Shown piece by piece: positions 59,641 through 64,000 of a stretch of DNA of 64,000 nucleotides. Source of the DNA: an uncultured Victivallis sp. (lineage in GTDB: Bacteria > Verrucomicrobiota > Lentisphaeria > Victivallales > Victivallaceae); contig CALXOE010000006.1 of assembly GCA_944389935.1 (NCBI GenBank), forward strand, positions 48,328-112,327. The letters are read 5' to 3'. Position 1 is the stretch's first letter. Every line of letters starts with the position of its first letter. Below the pieces are notes generated by a model. It ran no database searches. It saw nothing but the letters and a program-made list of their open reading frames with translations, and had not been told where the DNA came from. Position numbers and translations under genes: made by a program.

Positions 59641-62600
59641 TCATTCCTCCGGCATTTTCCCCTCCTGCACGATGAGTCGACGTCCCCACGGGGGATCTCC
59701 GAACGGGGCGATGACGGTGGACGGCCCGTAAGGACCGGTCGACTTCGCGGCGGATTCCCATACGGCGGAACTTCCGTCAATGCGTTCGCTGCCGTCCTGC
59801 ATCGTGAGTTTCAGCACGGCATGGAATCCGCACGGCACCGCGCCGCCGTCCCATGCCTCGAATTCGAGCTGATTCTCTCCGGCTTTCAGGCGAGGGGTGA
59901 GGTCATAGCGTTCGATCGAGCTCCAGCCGCTGCGCAGATACTCCCCCGGCATGTCGCTTCCGGCCGCTCTCCCGTTCAGCGAGAACCGGTAGAAGTCGTC
60001 CGCCGTGACATAAAGTTCCGCCCGGGCGACTCCCCGGCCGTCGAATGTGCGCCGGAAAAAGCTGCGGGACCCGGCCGGCTTCCCGCAACGGCGCCAGATC
60101 CAGCTCCCCTGTTTCAGCAGCGCACTGACCGGATCCTCTTCGGCGGGTGCGTTGTAGAGGCGCATTCCCTCCTCCGCGTAGATCGTTTCCCGCGGTGCGA
60201 ACGGGCGGCGCGAGAGCAGCGCCACTCCGCGCGCCGGCAGGTCGAGCCGGAAAACTCCATCCCGCACGGGGATCTTCCGGTCATCCTCGAGCAGCACATG
60301 CAGCTCCGCCGTCCGGACCGGGAAGTGTGAGAATTCCGCCGTGACGGGAGTCGTCCCCTCGTTGACGACGATCAGATAATCTTCGCCCGCAATCTGCTTG
60401 TGCAGGAAGCGGATCGATGGACTTCCGGTCCGGATCGGCGTATCTGCGACCGTGTCGGCCGTGATGATTTCCGAGGCGTAATGAAGTTCGCGCGTGACCC
60501 GGCGCAGATCGCGCCAGAACTTTTCCCCCAGCACTTTCGCGTACGGCAGATAGTGATAGATGATCCCGGTCGCTCCGTGCGTGATCGCGTTGTAGGCCAT
60601 GAAACGGCTCTGCTCCCAGGTCGGATAGACCGCCTCTTCCGGCGGCAGATCCGGATTGTGACACTGTCCCCAGGCGAACGCCTGTAGCACCATCCAGACC
60701 GGTTTGCGATGTTCGACGACTTCGCGGTAGATGTCAGTGTATTTCCCCACCGCCGAAAGTCCGCGATCCTCCTCGAGCGAACCGTGCGCTCCCCCCTCCG
60801 GCACCGGATAGATGTCGATTCCGCCGATGTCCGCCGCCTGAGAATAGCGCCGCAGATCGCGCAGATTCGTCACCACCGGCGCTTCGTTGATCCACGACGG
60901 ATGCCACGGATCGGTGGCGCGCACGAGCTCGTACACTTCATGGAGTCCCTCGAACGGAATCCCGACCCAGGCCGGCTCGTCCGCTCCGAAGTAGCCGAGC
61001 AGCGCCGGGTGGGAGCTCTGTTCCTCGATGTCACGCCGCAGCAGCGCGCGCATTGCGGTACGCTGTTCCGGCGTTTCTCCGCCGATTGCGAGCGGGAGCG
61101 AACGCAGAATCCGGATTCCGTACTTCTGTGCGGTGTCGAGAATCTCCGGCGTCGTCTGCATGGCGACCGTGTTGAATCCGGCGGCGGCAAACTCCCGGAA
61201 CTCGAAGTCGTAACCGCCTCGTCCGGTCGTCTCCGTGTGGCCGATCGGGAAGAACCGTTTCCCTCCGACGACGAGGTATCCCTCGCGGGTGAACGTGACC
61301 TCGTTCGGGCGGTGCGGGTATACCCGCAGGGTTTTCATACTTCTCCCGATCACCTGTCCCGCCTTGTTGAAGAGCGTCAGCTCGAGTTCAAAATGCGGCT
61401 TCCCCGGGGGCGTGAAACGGAATCGTCCCCTGTCATCGAGCGGAACGGATTTCCCGTCGGCCGTCAGCGTCCAGCCGGCCGCCTCGGGGTGGTTGACCTC
61501 GATTGTCCCGGAGATCTCCCGATCCGGCGTGGTCGCGAAAATCCCGTTCCGGTAGGCGAACGGCAGGTCCAGGCGGATCGACCCCGGTTCAAGTTGCTCG
61601 CGCACCTCCACCAGCTTGAAGTCGGAATACGCGACCTCTGCCGGTCCGCGCGTCTCAATCGCGAGCGTCACGGTCGAAACCCGGGGCGGTGCGACAAATT
61701 CGATGCTTTTGTTCTGCGGATAATTCATGCAGCTTTGAAACTGCTTTTCGGAGCCGCCCGCGGGAACCCCCTCCGGATAAACCCGGAACCAGTGAAATCC
61801 GTTCGCATCACCTTTCCCCGTTCCGCGCACGCGGTAGGAGATGCAGTAACGTTTCGAGGATTCGACCGGGATCGCGTACTGGCGGACCCGGCGGACCGTC
61901 CCCGCCTCCGGCACGGATACGTGCAGTTCTCCGTCCCGGACCGTGCCCGCCTCCTCGAGATCCCACGACGCCGAACCGCGCGCGAAATTCCCGTTCCGGA
62001 GATTGCCCGGTTTCACCGGTTCGAGCTCGGTCAGCTGCACGCTTTCGAGTGTCAGTTCTCCGGTCCCGGTCAGCTGGCAGGCGAGATAGGAGGGCGCTTC
62101 CGGCTTGCGGAATGCGAAATTCGCCCGGAATCGGCGGGCCGGCCCCTCCGCTCCATCCGCCTCCGCGATCATGGCGTTCTGCCAGACTCCGTTCGAGGCG
62201 TTCTCGACATAGATCCGGTAATGTGTCCCGGGAGTGCTGCGCACCCGGACGACGCATTCATACGGCTGCATATCTTTCGTTTTGAGCTCGCCGAGCACGG
62301 CTGTTCCCGGAGCTGTCAGGGGCAGCCGCCCATCCCGGATCCGGCCTTTGCCGGCGGGCTGGATGTTCCAGTCCGGCGAGACCGTTTCCCCGAGATATTC
62401 CCGCGGCTCCCCCGGTTTTTCCGGCGGCACGGGCTCGATCGTCAGCGAACGCAGTTCGGCCGTCCCCGGGCCGAGCAGCTGAAAGACCAGATGCGAGGGA
62501 GCCTCTTCCACGTCGTGAAAAGTGAATGAACCGCGAATCTCCCCCCATTCTCCATCGCCGGTGACCGGGCCGATGAGTTTGTTTTCCCACTTTTTCGGAT

Positions 62601-62877
62601 TTTCAACGTAGACGCGGAAGCTGCTTCCCGGCGACCCTTTCACCTGTGCGGTGAGAATGTAAGTCCGGCCGTTCTGCAGCCGGATTCCTCCCGCGCTCGC
62701 CAGAGGCGTAAGTTTTGAATCCGCCGAAGTGAGAATCAGGACTCCATCCTGTTTCCTGCCGTTGGCTTCCTGCTGAAAAGTCCACTCGTTCAGATGCTCC
62801 CGCCCGGCATATTCCGCCGCCGGGGCTGCTGTTGCGGCGCCGAGCAGCAGCGCGTAAAACAGTTTAATGATTTTCAT
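59641..62877 (-). CDS. Large secreted GH-like protein with binding modules
   Basis: The 1078-residue product has a signal peptide ending near PAAEY. Three beta-sandwich, carbohydrate-binding-like modules follow (about 25-155, 160-285 and 290-430). A linker Ig-like domain (about 440-540) precedes a TIM-barrel-like region (about 550-860) with HPALLGYFGADEPAW as the clearest active-site-like segment (GH-A type acid Glu or Asp). The C-terminal part (about 930-1075, SWIWRRCGKPAGSRSFFRRTF) resembles a rhamnosidase N-terminal-like beta-sandwich. No exact GH family is claimed. It starts 9 bases after the pilin-like gene, and a GAGGGG site precedes the ATG. Confidence 0.72.
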   Translation of the reverse strand: MKIIKLFYALLLGAATAAPAAEYAGREHLNEWTFQQEANGRKQDGVLILTSADSKLTPLASAGGIRLQNGRTYILTAQVKGSPGSSFRVYVENPKKWENKLIGPVTGDGEWGEIRGSFTFHDVEEAPSHLVFQLLGPGTAELRSLTIEPVPPEKPGEPREYLGETVSPDWNIQPAGKGRIRDGRLPLTAPGTAVLGELKTKDMQPYECVVRVRSTPGTHYRIYVENASNGVWQNAMIAEADGAEGPARRFRANFAFRKPEAPSYLACQLTGTGELTLESVQLTELEPVKPGNLRNGNFARGSASWDLEEAGTVRDGELHVSVPEAGTVRRVRQYAIPVESSKRYCISYRVRGTGKGDANGFHWFRVYPEGVPAGGSEKQFQSCMNYPQNKSIEFVAPPRVSTVTLAIETRGPAEVAYSDFKLVEVREQLEPGSIRLDLPFAYRNGIFATTPDREISGTIEVNHPEAAGWTLTADGKSVPLDDRGRFRFTPPGKPHFELELTLFNKAGQVIGRSMKTLRVYPHRPNEVTFTREGYLVVGGKRFFPIGHTETTGRGGYDFEFREFAAAGFNTVAMQTTPEILDTAQKYGIRILRSLPLAIGGETPEQRTAMRALLRRDIEEQSSHPALLGYFGADEPAWVGIPFEGLHEVYELVRATDPWHPSWINEAPVVTNLRDLRRYSQAADIGGIDIYPVPEGGAHGSLEEDRGLSAVGKYTDIYREVVEHRKPVWMVLQAFAWGQCHNPDLPPEEAVYPTWEQSRFMAYNAITHGATGIIYHYLPYAKVLGEKFWRDLRRVTRELHYASEIITADTVADTPIRTGSPSIRFLHKQIAGEDYLIVVNEGTTPVTAEFSHFPVRTAELHVLLEDDRKIPVRDGVFRLDLPARGVALLSRRPFAPRETIYAEEGMRLYNAPAEEDPVSALLKQGSWIWRRCGKPAGSRSFFRRTFDGRGVARAELYVTADDFYRFSLNGRAAGSDMPGEYLRSGWSSIERYDLTPRLKAGENQLEFEAWDGGAVPCGFHAVLKLTMQDGSERIDGSSAVWESAAKSTGPYGPSTVIAPFGDPPWGRRLIVQEGKMPEE

Positions 62878-62886
62878 GCGTTCCCC

Positions 62887-63576
62887 TCAGTAATGCGACC
62901 AGAACGGGTAAAGTTCCTTGACCCATACATCGATGTAGGAGAGCTTCGCCCATTCCGCGCGGTTCGCGGAATCCACGTGCCCGTCGAGATAGAGAATGTT
63001 CATGCTGCCGTTGTGCACCAGCTGTGCCCAGTCCGGAAACTCAAAACAGAACCACGGCGTCGGCGCCGCCGTCGATTCAAGCAGATAACCCGCCTGCGAG
63101 GGCGATTTGATCGTCGTGATCTTGCGGCCGTAACCGTCCAGCGACGTGTCACCGGAAAAATAGGTGATGTCCAGACTGCTGTTCTGCGCATAACTGTTCG
63201 ACTGGCCGTACCGCTGAAGATCATCCCCCGCCACATACGCCTCCTGCGTGCTCGACGGACAATGGTACACCTTTTTCTTCGAGTTCAGGTCGTCAATGGC
63301 TCCGCTCGTGTTCGTCGTGTAGCCGACGAACGGAGCCAGCTGCACCGTCCACGCCCAGTGAGTCGACGAGCGGCCGGAATAGGTGATGTGATCGTTGCAG
63401 GTCGACGTGTAAAATGTCAGCCCGGTTCCGATCTGTTTCTGATTGCTCCGGCAGTTTGCCCCTCTCGCCCGCTCCCGGGCCTGCGAAAGCGCCGGCAGCA
63501 GCATCGCCGCCAGAATCGCGATGATCGCAATCACCACGAGGAGCTCGATGAGCGTAAATGCCGCCTTTTTCGTCAC
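62887..63576 (-). CDS. Prepilin-type leader (pseudopilin-like) protein
   Basis: From a GTG at 63576 the product is 229 residues and starts [20 protein letters not shown], a type IV prepilin leader with the conserved Glu. The globular part ends [21 protein letters not shown], the 'H-x9-DG' signature of PVC pseudopilins. An in-frame ATG at 63861 would add 95 residues with KAHGQAER repeats, which would be an unusually long leader. The GTG has only a distant GGAGAG site, so the start is uncertain. The gene is coupled at 9 bases to the large GH-like gene. Export through a type II/IV-like system is inferred from the leader. Confidence 0.7.
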   Translation of the reverse strand: MTKKAAFTLIELLVVIAIIAILAAMLLPALSQARERARGANCRSNQKQIGTGLTFYTSTCNDHITYSGRSSTHWAWTVQLAPFVGYTTNTSGAIDDLNSKKKVYHCPSSTQEAYVAGDDLQRYGQSNSYAQNSSLDITYFSGDTSLDGYGRKITTIKSPSQAGYLLESTAAPTPWFCFEFPDWAQLVHNGSMNILYLDGHVDSANRAEWAKLSYIDVWVKELYPFWSHY

Positions 63577-63584
63577 AGAGCCGC

Positions 63585-63680
63585 GGGCTTTTCTCTCCGC
63601 CTGGCCGTGGGCTTTTCTCTCCGCCTGGCCGTGGGCTTTTCTCTCCGCCTGGCCGTGGGCTTTGAGCGTTGCGTGGCCGT
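63585..63680. repeat. 24-bp tandem repeat before the pilin-like leader
   Basis: Three perfect copies of GGGCTTTTCTCTCCGCCTGG followed by CCGT (63585-63608, 63609-63632, 63633-63656) and a fourth diverged copy (63657-63680) lie upstream of the GTG start. On the minus strand each copy encodes KAHGQAER in frame and contains a GGAGAG purine run. Confidence 0.85.
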
Positions 63681-64000
63681 GGGAGGCAGGGGGCGTGTCC
63701 GCCGCCCCCCGCACCCCCTGCGTCCGGCAAGGTGCCGGTGCCGTGTACGGGTCGGAGTCGGACTCGGCTGCGGTCGGCCGGCACGGGGAGAAAGAGCCGC
63801 AAAAACGCGAACGGCTCTTCCCGCTTTTCTGCGGAAAGACCCATTCGCGTTTTTGCTCCACTTCGCCGCTTGCCGAGCGGAGACTCTGTTGCGCGGCGAT
63901 GATCGGCTGATTGGTTGTTTGAGGGATGGTCGGTACGGGGAGAGACGCGCTCTTACGAGCCGCTTTCTCTCCCCCGAACCCCTCTCTTGTACTGCCGGGC
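63681..64000. other. Right-edge region without a confident gene
   Basis: The frame of the pilin-like gene stays open to 63861 but the predicted sequence is Ser/Arg/Pro-rich and not protein-like. The last 140 bases contain no clear start, promoter or RNA. The window ends inside this stretch, so its context is unknown. Confidence 0.3.

Noticed and set aside
63585..63680. CRISPR-like array
   Set aside because: The 24-bp units are directly adjacent with no spacers, so this is a plain tandem repeat.
1..64000. tRNA or rRNA genes
   Set aside because: The intergenic gaps were scanned for T-loop (GGTTCGAATCC-like) and CCA-end patterns, and none was found. A covariance-model search could still reveal a missed one.

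Overview
The window is G+C-rich, densely coded bacterial chromosome. It most likely comes from an anaerobic, polysaccharide-degrading member of the PVC superphylum, probably Lentisphaerota of the Victivallis type. This is inferred from several traits: secreted proteins with a pilin-like [17 protein letters not shown] leader, many one-gene AraC regulators (two with a PocR-type Cys-rich sensor), GH106-like and GH-A-like glycosidases, a trimeric NAD-linked [FeFe]-hydrogenase under a Rex repressor, and oxygen-sensitive Fe-S enzymes. No rRNA, tRNA, insertion sequence, prophage or CRISPR array was seen. A database search would be needed to fix the taxon.

Layout. 1-9490: RNA methyltransferase (TrmA/RumA family), RadC, a DUF2339/DUF3999 membrane-envelope pair, a radical SAM enzyme translationally coupled to a small lipoprotein-like peptide, and a large unknown membrane protein. 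9569-11879 (minus): the classic rpmF-plsX-fabH set. rpmF encodes a 59-residue L32. 12475-17709 (plus): rex followed by a HydC-HydB-HydA type [FeFe]-hydrogenase, closed by a strong rho-independent terminator. 17788-24527: a GT-C-like membrane protein, a ferredoxin-type aldo/keto reductase, a lipoprotein, peptide release factor 2 without the usual frameshift, a NifU-like scaffold and an exported protein of unknown role. 24639-29952 (minus): proS, a ZIP transporter, aspartate kinase and homoserine dehydrogenase, read in the order hom, lysC, ZIP, proS. 30147-38845: sugar isomerase/epimerase, CstA, a divergent AraC/ADP-ribosylglycohydrolase pair, ispH with a coupled lipoprotein, and a sodium/solute symporter coupled to TsaC.

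38871-63576 is a carbohydrate-use region. On the minus strand an AraC regulator precedes a putative operon of an Fbp/Afu-type ABC importer (ATPase, binding protein, fused permease), a GH106-like enzyme and a PocR-AraC regulator. A secreted GH-like protein and a 20-residue-repeat protein follow under their own promoter. On the plus strand a secreted GH-A glycosidase, a pilin-like protein and an orphan binding protein follow one another. A further PocR-AraC regulator diverges from a FAD-dependent oxidoreductase. The right end carries a two-discoidin-domain secreted protein, a 1078-residue secreted GH-like protein and a second pilin-like protein with 24-bp tandem repeats upstream of its leader.

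How it fits together: the organism probably senses plant or host glycan products through AraC/PocR regulators, cuts glycans (rhamnosidase-like, GH-A), imports the products, ferments them, and disposes of reductant as H2 through the Rex-controlled hydrogenase. Most functional calls rest on motifs read by eye. Promoters are assigned by -35/-10 likeness and start-site distance only.
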